Shown here piece after piece: positions 9,920-17,397 of a stretch of DNA of 64,000 nucleotides; position 1 is the first letter of the stretch; every line of letters starts with the position of its first letter. Position numbers and translations under genes: made by a program. Source of the stretch: GCA-2687515 sp002687515 (lineage in GTDB: Bacteria; Pseudomonadota; Alphaproteobacteria; Rhodospirillales; UBA2165); NCBI GenBank assembly GCA_030745835.1, contig JASLNU010000016.1, positions 62,001-126,000 on the forward strand, given 5' to 3'. Below the pieces are notes generated by a model that made no database searches, was not told where the DNA came from, and saw only the letters and a list, made by a program, of their open reading frames with translations.

Positions 9920-10656
9920 GTATCGATAAAGGCCGCCGCGCTATTTTGGGTGGCTTTGCCGCCGCCGCCGGCACCGCCATCGCGCCGGGCATCTTCCTGT
10001 TGGCGCCCGCCGCGGCGCGCGCCCCGGATGCGCCGGCCTCGGACAAGGTGCGCTGGGGCCTGCTCATCGACACCAACAAATGCGAAACCGGGTGCGATGC
10101 CTGCGTCGCCGCCTGTTTCAAGGAAAACGGCATCGGCAATAGCGGCCGCCCGGCGTCCGATCCGCAATGGATACGCAAAGTGAAGGTGGAAAATCCGAAG
10201 ACCGGCTTCACCCGTGAATTCCCGGTCATGTGCCAGCATTGCGCGGCGCCGCCCTGCGTCGATGTCTGTCCCACCGGCGCCTCGTTCAAGCGCCAGGACG
10301 GTATCGTCCTGGTCGATAAGCATACCTGCATCGGCTGCCGCTATTGCATCATGGCCTGCCCCTACAAGGCGCGCTCGTTCGTGCACGAGGATCTGACCGA
10401 CCAGAAGCCCGATGTGCCGCGCGGCAAGGGAAGCGTCGAGGGCTGCACCCTCTGCGTCCACCGGGTCGACAGGGGCCAGATACCGGCCTGCGCCGAAGCC
10501 TGCGCCGCCAAGGACAGCAAGGCCGCCGGCGCCATTACATTCGGCGATCTGAACGATGCCAAAAGCGATATCGCCAAGAAAATCGCCGCCGTCGCGACCA
10601 AACAGATCCGGGCCGATCTCGGCCTCGATCCCGGCGTCCGGTATTTGGGGCTATAG
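9916..10656 (+). CDS. dsrO: Periplasmic iron-sulfur subunit DsrO
   Basis: A 246-residue ferredoxin-like subunit of DsrMKJOP. The N-terminus KGRRAILGGFAAA has a twin-arginine followed by a hydrophobic stretch ending ARA, so Tat export is likely. Four Cys clusters are visible: CETGCDACVAAC, CQHCAAPPCVDVC, CIGCRYCIMAC and CTLCVHRVDRGQ...CAEAC, matching the four [4Fe-4S] clusters of the DsrO/HybA/NrfC type. It overlaps dsrJ by four bases. Its stop is followed by the ancestral dsrP start codon at 10659, which is now separated from dsrP by an inserted palindromic element. Confidence 0.95.
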   Translation: MSIDKGRRAILGGFAAAAGTAIAPGIFLLAPAAARAPDAPASDKVRWGLLIDTNKCETGCDACVAACFKENGIGNSGRPASDPQWIRKVKVENPKTGFTREFPVMCQHCAAPPCVDVCPTGASFKRQDGIVLVDKHTCIGCRYCIMACPYKARSFVHEDLTDQKPDVPRGKGSVEGCTLCVHRVDRGQIPACAEACAAKDSKAAGAITFGDLNDAKSDIAKKIAAVATKQIRADLGLDPGVRYLGL

Positions 10657-10664
10657 CAATGGCT

Positions 10665-10930
10665 AGTGTCCTGCATCATCTAATTTGTACCCCTACGATC
10701 GCTTTTCCCGTTTCCTCGGTAGGAGGAAGGGCGCGGGCGATGCGGGCCCATCGGCTAGCCCTTACGACGCTCCGAGGGGGCGGGAAAAGTGACCCGGAGG
10801 GCGGCGTTGCAAGGCTCCCGGACATCGTCGCGCACCCCTTGTGGTGGATTGACACCACGGCGCGGCACGCTCCTTGCCGGAAACCTTGCAACGCCGTCGT
10901 AGGAGAACAAATTAGATGATGCAGGACACT
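10665..10930. mobile_element. MITE-like palindromic insertion between dsrO and dsrP
   Basis: A 266-base element bounded by a perfect 24-base inverted repeat (10665-10688 and 10907-10930) that extends inward to 34 bases with two mismatches (10665-10698 / 10897-10930). Two nested hairpins lie inside: CTTTTCCCG 10702-10710 with CGGGAAAAG 10781-10789, and GGCGTTGCAAGG 10803-10814 with CCTTGCAACGCC 10884-10895. There is no transposase, so it would be a non-autonomous element. Joining the flanks (ATG-GCT | GGC-CTC-GAT) restores a plausible in-frame dsrP start, showing where it entered. No clear target duplication is seen. Its right end supplies AGGAG (10901-10905) and ATGATG (10916-10921) to dsrP. 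Confidence 0.8.
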
Positions 10931-12142
10931 GGCCTCGATAAAACCGCCTACAGCGTATTGCGCGCCCCCGCCACCGGCTTCTACGCCGCGTTTCTCATCG
11001 CCGGGCTGATCGCCATGATCGGTTTGGCGGCGGCCTGGGTGATGGAAGTCAACGGCCACCATATCACCGGTATGAACAACCAGATCGTCTGGGGCACGCC
11101 GCATGTCTTTGCCGTCTTCCTGATCGTCGCCGCCTCCGGCGCCCTCAACGTCGCCTCCATCGGCAGCGTCTTCGGGCGCGCCCCCTATAAGCCGCTCGGC
11201 CGGCTGTCGGCGCTGCTTGCCATTGCCATGCTGGTCGCCGGGCTGGCGGTGCTGGTGCTCGATCTCGGCCGGCCCGACCGGCTCATTGTCGCCATGACCA
11301 AATATAATTTCAAATCCATCTTCGCCTGGAACATCTTCCTCTATACCGGCTTCATCGCCGTCGTCGGGGTCTATCTGTGGCTGATGATGGAACGGCGCAT
11401 GAACCGCTTTGCCGCTGCCGCCGGCACCGTCACCTTTGTCTGGCGGCTGGCTCTGACCACCGGCACCGGCCTGATCTTCGGCTTTCTGGTATCGCGCCAG
11501 GGCTACGACGCGGCGGTGATGGCGCCGCTGTTCATCGCCATGTCTTTTTCATTCGGCCTTGCGGTTTTCCTGATCATGCTGCTGGCTGCGGCCCGCGCCG
11601 AGGGTGGTACCGTCGATGGCGCGCTCACCGAACGCTTGGCGAAGCTTTTGGGCGTATTCGTCACCGCCGTTCTTTATTTCGTCGCCGTGCAGCACCTGAC
11701 CAACCTTTACGCCACCGAACATCACGGCGTCGAACGGTTTATCCTGATGGATGGCGGCATCTATACCGGCTTGTTCTGGATCGGCCAGATTCTGATCGGC
11801 GGTGTTCTGCCCCTAGGTATCCTGTTTCATCCGGTTTTGCGCCGCACCGCCGGCAATGTGCTGATCGCCGCCGCTCTCGTTATCCTTGGCGGTTTTGCGC
11901 AAGTTTATGTGATCATCATCGGCGGCCAGGCTTTCCCGCAAACCCTGTTTCCGGGGATGAAGGTGTCGTCCTCCTTCTATGACGGCGCCGTCGGCTCGTA
12001 CCTGCCGAGCCTTCCGGAGGTCCTTTTGGGGCTCGGCGGAATTGCTTTTGCCGTGCTGATCGTGATGATGGGCCTGCGGGTGCTCGAGATGATGCCCGAT
12101 CTGGCGCCGGCGCCGGCGCAAGATGGCGCCGACAACGGCTAG
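10916..12142 (+). CDS. dsrP: Integral membrane quinone-interacting subunit DsrP (NrfD family)
   Basis: A 408-residue NrfD/PsrC-family membrane protein with roughly ten hydrophobic helices, the proposed quinone-reacting subunit of DsrMKJOP. The conserved body starts at GLDKTAYSVLRAPATGFY. The first residues MMQDT are encoded by the terminal repeat of the inserted element, which also supplies the ribosome site. The ancestral start was probably ATG 10659. From that ATG a frame stays open for 86 codons across the element and stops at TGA 10917-10919, which overlaps the new ATGATG, so coupling between dsrO and dsrP translation may persist. The rest of the gene appears intact. Confidence 0.93.
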   Translation: MMQDTGLDKTAYSVLRAPATGFYAAFLIAGLIAMIGLAAAWVMEVNGHHITGMNNQIVWGTPHVFAVFLIVAASGALNVASIGSVFGRAPYKPLGRLSALLAIAMLVAGLAVLVLDLGRPDRLIVAMTKYNFKSIFAWNIFLYTGFIAVVGVYLWLMMERRMNRFAAAAGTVTFVWRLALTTGTGLIFGFLVSRQGYDAAVMAPLFIAMSFSFGLAVFLIMLLAAARAEGGTVDGALTERLAKLLGVFVTAVLYFVAVQHLTNLYATEHHGVERFILMDGGIYTGLFWIGQILIGGVLPLGILFHPVLRRTAGNVLIAAALVILGGFAQVYVIIIGGQAFPQTLFPGMKVSSSFYDGAVGSYLPSLPEVLLGLGGIAFAVLIVMMGLRVLEMMPDLAPAPAQDGADNG

Positions 12143-12164
12143 TTGCCGATAATATGGCAAAACC

Positions 12165-13169
12165 ATGAGCGAAGAACATCCATTTGCGCCTTATGTCCGC
12201 ATCCTGGCGCGCGGCAAGACCAAATCCCGGCCCTTTACCGGCGAAGAGGCCGAGGCCGCCATGGCCATGATCCTGGCCGGCCAAGTGCGGCCGGAACAAT
12301 TGGGCGCGTTTTTGATGCTGCTCCGCTTCAAGGAAGAAACCGCCGAGGAAATCGCCGGCTTCGTGCGCGCCGCGCGCGCCACCTTCGATCTGCCGGGTGC
12401 GCTGCCAGGGGTCGATCTCGATTGGTCGTCCTATGCGGGCAAGCGCCGGCAACTGCCCTGGTTCCTGCTTTCGGCGCTGGTTTTGGCGCAAAACGGGGTT
12501 CGGGTGATCATGCATGGCACCGAGGGGCATACTCCGGGCCGGGTCTATTTGCGGGATACCCTGGAAACCCTGGGTTTGCCGGTCAGTAATTCTTTTACCG
12601 AGGCCGCCGCCGCCGTCGAAGCTGCCGGCTTCGCCTATCTGCCGCTGGAGGTTTTGAGCCCGGTATTGCGCGAGATTATCAATCTGCGCCCGGTGTTGGG
12701 ATTGCGCTCGCCGGTGCATACGGTGTCGCGGCTGTTGAATCCGTTCTCGGCAACCCACGTATTGCAGGGCATATTCCATCGCGGTTTCCAGGATACCCAT
12801 CAGGTGGCGGCGCAAATACTCGGCTATTCCGAGGTTGCCGTGTTCCGGGGCGAGGGCGGCGAGATCGAACGCCGCCCCAACAAACCGGCGGAGGTGTTCA
12901 CCCTTTCGGGCGGTGCCTTGGGCGAGGAAAACTGGCCGACGCTGATCGATGATCCGGTGCAGCCGGAAGACGCGGATATGGACATCAGCCGCCTGGCCCG
13001 CATCTGGCGCGGCGAGGAAGACGACGAATATGGCGCCGCCGCCGTCGCCGGCACCTTGGCCATCGCCCTCAAACTCCTGGGCCGCGCCGGCAGCATCGAT
13101 CAGGCCGACAGCGATGCCCGCGCCATGTGGCAAGGCCGCGATCGCACTAAAATGGGACTGGCCGCGTAA
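12165..13169 (+). CDS. Glycosyl transferase / TrpD2-like protein (anthranilate phosphoribosyltransferase fold)
   Basis: A 334-residue protein resembling the TrpD2/YbiB branch of the anthranilate phosphoribosyltransferase superfamily. The N-terminal helical domain is clear: AMILAGQVRPEQLGAFLM and RFKEETAEEIAGFVRAAR. The usual PRPP-binding Gly-rich loop of true TrpD is not evident; the equivalent region reads DLDWSSYAGKRRQ, so a tryptophan-biosynthesis role is unlikely. YbiB of E. coli binds nucleic acid, but the substrate here is unknown. It lies between dsrP and dsrN and its stop overlaps the dsrN start by one base, so it belongs to the sulfur operon. Proximity to a siroheme-modifying gene hints at a siroheme or regulatory role, which is inference. 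Confidence 0.8.
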   Translation: MSEEHPFAPYVRILARGKTKSRPFTGEEAEAAMAMILAGQVRPEQLGAFLMLLRFKEETAEEIAGFVRAARATFDLPGALPGVDLDWSSYAGKRRQLPWFLLSALVLAQNGVRVIMHGTEGHTPGRVYLRDTLETLGLPVSNSFTEAAAAVEAAGFAYLPLEVLSPVLREIINLRPVLGLRSPVHTVSRLLNPFSATHVLQGIFHRGFQDTHQVAAQILGYSEVAVFRGEGGEIERRPNKPAEVFTLSGGALGEENWPTLIDDPVQPEDADMDISRLARIWRGEEDDEYGAAAVAGTLAIALKLLGRAGSIDQADSDARAMWQGRDRTKMGLAA

Positions 13170-14602
13170 TGACTGGAATGGGCACGCGCGGCTTCCTGGT
13201 TTCCGCCGCCAACAAGTCTTCGGGGAAAACCACGGTGACCCTGGGTCTCTGCGCCGTCATGCATCAACGGGGCCTCGCCGTGCAGTCCTTCAAAAAGGGG
13301 CCCGATTACATCGATCCCATGTGGCTGGGCCGGGCCGCCGGACGCCCCTGCATCAATCTGGATTTCCATACCCAGACACCGGACGAGATAGCGGCTGCGT
13401 TCCAAGCCCGCGCCCTTGAGGCCGATGTCGCGGTCATCGAGGGCAATAAGGGCCTGTTCGACGGCGTCGATCCCGACGGCGGCAATTGCACGGCGGCGCT
13501 GGCCGGGCAGCTCAAACTGCCGGTGGTGCTGATCATCGACAGTTACGGCATCACCAGGGGCATTGCGCCCCTGCTTCTCGGCTATCAGGCGTTTGCCGGC
13601 GATGTCGCCATCGCCGGGGTTGTCCTCAACAAGGTCGGCGGCGCGCGGCACCTCACGAAGTTGCGCCAGGCGGTCGAAAGCTACACCGATCTGCCGGTCC
13701 TCGGCGCCGTCGACAGGCGGCCCGAGATTGAAATATCGGAGCGCCATCTGGGCCTGATCCCGACCAACGAGGCGGCCGGCGCCGATGCCTTGGTCGCCGG
13801 CATCGCCAGGCTGATCGAAAGCTCGGTGGATGTGGAAAGACTGCTGCAACTCGCCGCGCCGGTAGCGGCAGCGCCGGCGCAAGCATCGCTTCGCAAAAGT
13901 TCGGGCGCGCCGGTCCGCATCGGCATCGCCCGCGATGCTGCCTTCGGCTTCTACTATCCGGATGATGCGGCGGCGCTCGAAACTTGCGGCGCCGAGCTGG
14001 TGCCCTTCGATTGCCTTAAAGACAAACATTTGCCTTCCGTGGACGGTCTCTTTATCGGCGGCGGTTTTCCGGAAAATCATTTGGATGCACTGTCCGACAA
14101 CATGACCTTGCGAGGCGAAATTCGCGCCGCCATCGAAGGCGGGCTGCCCGCCTACGCCGAATGCGGCGGCCTTCTTTATCTGGCGCGCAGCCTGGAAATG
14201 GGCGAAAAGCGCCGCCATATGGTCGGCGTCATTCCCGCCGACGGCGTCATGAACGAACGCCCGGTGGGCCGCGGCTATATGCGCCTCTCTGAAACCGGCG
14301 CCGGTTTCTGGCCCGAGGCATCAACGCCGGCACTTAAGGAATTTCCCGCCCACGAATTCCATTATGCCTCGCTGAAGGGGGATTTGAGCGAATTGCCGTT
14401 TGCCTATGACGTGGTTCGCGGATTTGGGCTAGACGGGCGGCGCGACGGCTTGATGATCCACAACCTTCTCGCCTGTTTCGCGCATCAGCGGGACACGGCG
14501 GCCAACCGTTGGGCGGAACGCTTCGTCGGTTTCGCGCGCCGGGTCAAATCGGATGCGATTGCCGTGCGTCCGGCGGCGCCCGAAACCGCCCTGACCGGAT
14601 AG
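13169..14602 (+). CDS. dsrN: DsrN, siroheme amidase (cobyrinic acid a,c-diamide synthase family)
   Basis: A 477-residue CobB/CbiA-like glutamine amidotransferase. The N-terminal ATP-binding domain has NKSSGKTTVTLGL and KKGPDYIDPMW. The C-terminal class I glutaminase domain has LFIGGGFPENH, the nucleophile region AECGGLLYLAR, and a catalytic His region PAHEFHYASL. In dsr operons this gene is assigned to amidation of siroheme to the amide form used by DsrAB. It overlaps the upstream TrpD2-like gene by one base. Alone it could be confused with cobalamin CbiA, but its place at the end of the dsr genes favours DsrN. Confidence 0.9.
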   Translation: MTGMGTRGFLVSAANKSSGKTTVTLGLCAVMHQRGLAVQSFKKGPDYIDPMWLGRAAGRPCINLDFHTQTPDEIAAAFQARALEADVAVIEGNKGLFDGVDPDGGNCTAALAGQLKLPVVLIIDSYGITRGIAPLLLGYQAFAGDVAIAGVVLNKVGGARHLTKLRQAVESYTDLPVLGAVDRRPEIEISERHLGLIPTNEAAGADALVAGIARLIESSVDVERLLQLAAPVAAAPAQASLRKSSGAPVRIGIARDAAFGFYYPDDAAALETCGAELVPFDCLKDKHLPSVDGLFIGGGFPENHLDALSDNMTLRGEIRAAIEGGLPAYAECGGLLYLARSLEMGEKRRHMVGVIPADGVMNERPVGRGYMRLSETGAGFWPEASTPALKEFPAHEFHYASLKGDLSELPFAYDVVRGFGLDGRRDGLMIHNLLACFAHQRDTAANRWAERFVGFARRVKSDAIAVRPAAPETALTG

Positions 14603-14617
14603 CCCGCCGCTCTAGCC

Positions 14618-15247
14618 ATGGCGAAACAGCCCAGCTCTCCCGATCAGCCGCCCCTGCAGGTTGCCATTGCCGACAAAAGCCCGTTGATTCAGGCGGCGCT
14701 CAATCACCTGATATCCGAGGATCCAAGGTTCCAATTGCAGGCCGTTTGCGGCGATGGCGAGGAACTGTTGGAAATCATCGAGGCGACCGATCTTGATGTG
14801 GTGGTGACCGGCTGGGTGATGCCGCCCGGCGATGGCCGCTATGTACTCGATCACCTCAAGGCGACCGAATCGGCGCCCAGGGTGGTCGTCTATACCGGCG
14901 CCGAAGGCGAAATGGTGCCGTCCCTGGTGATGGCCCATGGCGGCGCCGCGTTCGTCTCCAAAAGCGAACAGCCGCACTACCTTCTCGATACCATCGCCGA
15001 TGTCGGCCAGGGCAAAATGGTGTTTCCGTTTTTGGATGTGAAACGTATCCATGATAATCCATTGACTGGCCTGACCAACCGCGAACTGGAGGTTCTTTCG
15101 TCGCTCGCGGCGGGCCGTACCAACAAGGAAATCGCCCGTGAACTGGGCGTTTCCGCCAACACCGTCAAATACCATGTGCGCAATCTGTATCAGAAGCTGC
15201 GGGTGAAAAACCGCGGCCAGGCGATCGGCCTCTACTTGAAGTCCTGA
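14618..15247 (+). CDS. NarL/LuxR-type regulator with degenerate receiver domain
   Basis: A 209-residue protein with an N-terminal receiver-like domain (about 14-130) and a C-terminal LuxR helix-turn-helix (TNRELEVLSSLAAGRTNKEI, then SANTVKYHVRNLYQKL). The acidic pocket (IADK) and the conserved Lys (SKSEQ) are recognisable. The strand that should end in the phosphorylated Asp reads DVVVTGWVMPPGDG, with Gly65 in the Asp place. Phosphorylation-independent control is therefore likely. It lies 15 bases after dsrN, reading with the dsr operon and pointing at fbp-cbbP-cbbM, so it may couple sulfur oxidation with CO2 fixation. No cognate kinase is adjacent. Confidence 0.88.
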   Translation: MAKQPSSPDQPPLQVAIADKSPLIQAALNHLISEDPRFQLQAVCGDGEELLEIIEATDLDVVVTGWVMPPGDGRYVLDHLKATESAPRVVVYTGAEGEMVPSLVMAHGGAAFVSKSEQPHYLLDTIADVGQGKMVFPFLDVKRIHDNPLTGLTNRELEVLSSLAAGRTNKEIARELGVSANTVKYHVRNLYQKLRVKNRGQAIGLYLKS

Positions 15248-15260
15248 ACGATGATCATTC

Positions 15261-15299
15261 GGGTAGGAAAGTACCTACCCAAATGAATTTTTCCTACCC
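15261..15299 (+). promoter_or_regulatory. Candidate operator: inverted GGGTAGG/CCTACCC plus a third half-site
   Basis: GGGTAGG (15261-15267) and CCTACCC (15274-15280) form an inverted repeat with a 6-base spacer, and another CCTACCC lies at 15293-15299. Three copies of one 7-mer upstream of the Calvin genes look like binding sites for the adjacent LuxR-type regulator. The hairpin could instead be a weak terminator of the upstream gene, but the third copy argues for an operator. Confidence 0.45.
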
Positions 15300-15338
15300 A
15301 CCAAAGGGATATTCTTGTTCCTTTCGGCAGCCGTTAAA

Positions 15339-15366
15339 TTGCCCGCTGATTTTACGTTTTTATGTT
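15339..15366 (+). promoter_or_regulatory. Possible sigma-70 promoter for fbp-cbbP-cbbM
   Basis: TTGCCC at 15339-15344 and TATGTT at 15361-15366 are separated by 16 bases, each matching the consensus at four of six positions. The start point would fall near 15373, exactly where the leader hairpin begins, with the candidate operator 70-110 bases upstream as expected for an activator site. Confidence 0.35.
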
Positions 15367-15372
15367 GTGAAA

Positions 15373-15419
15373 AAGGCCAGCCGCGCGCAGTCGCGTCCCG
15401 CGGCGGGCCTTCGTTTTTT
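15373..15419 (+). terminator. Intrinsic-terminator-like hairpin in the fbp leader
   Basis: AAGGCC (15373-15378) pairs with GGCCTT (15406-15411), continued inward by GCCGC/GCGGC past a mismatch, and is followed by six T at 15414-15419. It lies only 29 bases before the fbp start, so it may end dsr-side transcription or act as an attenuator of the cbb genes. Confidence 0.55.
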
Positions 15420-15447
15420 CAGAATGCTGTTGCGAATGGAGGCGGTC

Positions 15448-16482
15448 ATGGAAAATATCATTGAAAAATACAGTCCGCTGGAAGCCTACCTGGACGCTTG
15501 GACGATGGGCGATCCGGCGCGCCGCGCCATCGCCGAAACGGTCGCCGCGTTGGCCAAATCCTGCATCACCATAGCGGCGCTGGTGGCCAAGGGGCCGCTG
15601 GCCGGCGAACCCGGCAAGGTGGTCGGCAACAACGCCGACGGCGATGCCCAGCAGGAGTTGGATATGCTCGCCAATCAAATCATCGTCGACGGGCTGTGCG
15701 CCGCGCCGGTGGACCGCATCATCTCGGAAGAGATGGAAAAGCCGATGGAGTTCACGCCGGAAGCGTCGCTGACCGTTGCCGTCGATCCGCTCGACGGTTC
15801 GTCCAACATCGACACCAATCTTTCGCTGGGCACCATATTCTCGATAACCTCGGTTGCCGCCCGGCGGCTGCCGAGGGGCGCCGATCAGGTTGCCGCCGGA
15901 TACGTCATCTATGGGCCGCAGACCATGCTGGTCCTCTCGGTGGGCGACGGAACCCACATTTTCACCCTCGATCCCGACAGCGGCGTCTTTAAATTGACCA
16001 CGGCGGCGGTTTCGATCCCGACGAACACCCGCGAATTTGCCATTAACGTTTCCAATTTCAGCCACTGGGACGGGCAAATCAAAACCTATATCGGCGACTG
16101 TTTGGATGGCGAACATGGGCGCCGCAAGGATAATTTCAATATGCGCTGGAACGCGTCCCTGGTTGCCGATTGCCATCGCATTCTGTCGCGCGGCGGAATT
16201 TTCCTTTACCCCGCCGACGGGCGCAAGGGTTATGCCGAAGGACGCCTCAGGCTGCTTTACGAAGCCAACCCGATCGCCTTTCTGATCGAACAGGCGGGCG
16301 GGCGCGCCTCATCCGGGCGCCTGCCGATCCTGGAACTTGATCCGACCCACGTGCATCAGCGGGTGCCGCTTATTTTCGGCTCGGTCAACGAGGTCGAACG
16401 GGTTGAAAGCCTCTATGCCGACCTAATCCCGGCCGGCGATCCGTCGCCCCTGTTCGAATATCGCGGCTTGTTCCGGTACTGA
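15448..16482 (+). CDS. fbp: Class I fructose-1,6-bisphosphatase
   Basis: Hydrolyses fructose-1,6-bisphosphate (and possibly the sedoheptulose analogue) in the Calvin cycle. The metal/phosphate signature DPLDGSSNID starts near residue 112, and the substrate region GGIFLYPADGRKGYAEGRLR and the C-terminal LDPTHVHQRVPL are present. The start at 15448 is chosen because GGAGG lies at 15438-15442; it gives 344 residues beginning MENIIEKYSPLEAYL. Earlier in-frame starts would translate through the leader hairpin. It heads a tight fbp-cbbP-cbbM operon, with cbbP 23 bases downstream. Confidence 0.95.
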   Translation: MENIIEKYSPLEAYLDAWTMGDPARRAIAETVAALAKSCITIAALVAKGPLAGEPGKVVGNNADGDAQQELDMLANQIIVDGLCAAPVDRIISEEMEKPMEFTPEASLTVAVDPLDGSSNIDTNLSLGTIFSITSVAARRLPRGADQVAAGYVIYGPQTMLVLSVGDGTHIFTLDPDSGVFKLTTAAVSIPTNTREFAINVSNFSHWDGQIKTYIGDCLDGEHGRRKDNFNMRWNASLVADCHRILSRGGIFLYPADGRKGYAEGRLRLLYEANPIAFLIEQAGGRASSGRLPILELDPTHVHQRVPLIFGSVNEVERVESLYADLIPAGDPSPLFEYRGLFRY

Positions 16483-16505
16483 TACCGGCGGAAAGGAACA
16501 GAAAC

Positions 16506-17372
16506 ATGTCCATTAAACATCCGATAATTTCGGTGACCGGATCGTCCGGCGCCGGCACCACATCGGTCAAGGATACGTTCCAGTTGATTTTCTGGCGCGA
16601 AAAGGTCAACGCCGCCTTTGTCGAGGGCGACGCCTTTCACCGCTATGACCGCGAAGACATGAAACAAAGGGCTATCGATGAAGCCGCCGGCGGCAATGAC
16701 CATTTCAGCCATTTCGGCCCTGATTCCAACTTGCTCGAGGAACTGGAAGCCGTGTTTCGCGAATATGGCGAGACCGGCGGCGGGCGTACGCGTCACTATG
16801 TCCACGATCTCGAAGAAGCGGAACTTTACGGTTCGCCCGCCGGCACCTTCACCGAATGGGAAGCCTTTCCCGAAGGCACCGATTTGATGTTCTACGAGGG
16901 CCTGCATGGGGCCGCCGTTACCGACAAAGTGGACATCCCCCGTCATGCCGACCTTAGGATCGGTGTCGTCCCGGTGATAAACCTGGAATGGATTCAAAAG
17001 CTGCACCGCGACAAGGAAACGCGCGGCTATTCGACCGAGGCGGTGACCGACACCATCCTCCGGCGGATGCCCGACTACATCAACTATATCTGTCCGCAGT
17101 TTTCGGAAACCGATATCAATTTCCAGCGCATCCCCACCGTCGATACCTCGAACCCGTTTATCGCGCGCTGGATACCGACCGCCGATGAATCGATGGTGGT
17201 GATCCGTTTCCGCGATCCGCGCGGCATCGATTTCCCCTATCTGGTGTCGATGATCCATGACAGCTTCATGTCGCGCGCCAATATCATCGTCGTCCCTGGG
17301 GCTAAGCTGGATCTGGCCATGCAGCTGATCCTGACGCCGATGGTAATGAAACTCATATCCTTGAAGCCTTGA
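16506..17372 (+). CDS. cbbP: Phosphoribulokinase
   Basis: Phosphorylates ribulose-5-phosphate to the CO2 acceptor of RuBisCO. It is a 288-residue enzyme of the bacterial class I type. A P-loop variant GSSGAGTTS lies near residue 12, followed by EGDAFHRYDRE, DFMFYEGLHG-like LMFYEGLHGAAV and the RIGVVPVINLEW segment. It is the second gene of the fbp-cbbP-cbbM operon, with a GAAAGGAAC ribosome site upstream. The cbbM start follows after 25 bases. There is no sign of damage. Confidence 0.95.
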   Translation: MSIKHPIISVTGSSGAGTTSVKDTFQLIFWREKVNAAFVEGDAFHRYDREDMKQRAIDEAAGGNDHFSHFGPDSNLLEELEAVFREYGETGGGRTRHYVHDLEEAELYGSPAGTFTEWEAFPEGTDLMFYEGLHGAAVTDKVDIPRHADLRIGVVPVINLEWIQKLHRDKETRGYSTEAVTDTILRRMPDYINYICPQFSETDINFQRIPTVDTSNPFIARWIPTADESMVVIRFRDPRGIDFPYLVSMIHDSFMSRANIIVVPGAKLDLAMQLILTPMVMKLISLKP

Positions 17373-17397
17373 ATTCTCGTTCGAAAGGGACCGGACA

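Noticed and set aside
10659..10919. An independent gene of 86 codons across the element at dsrP
   Set aside because: It begins at the ancestral dsrP ATG and is composed of terminal repeats and hairpins; it has no domain. More likely a coupling frame than a functional protein.
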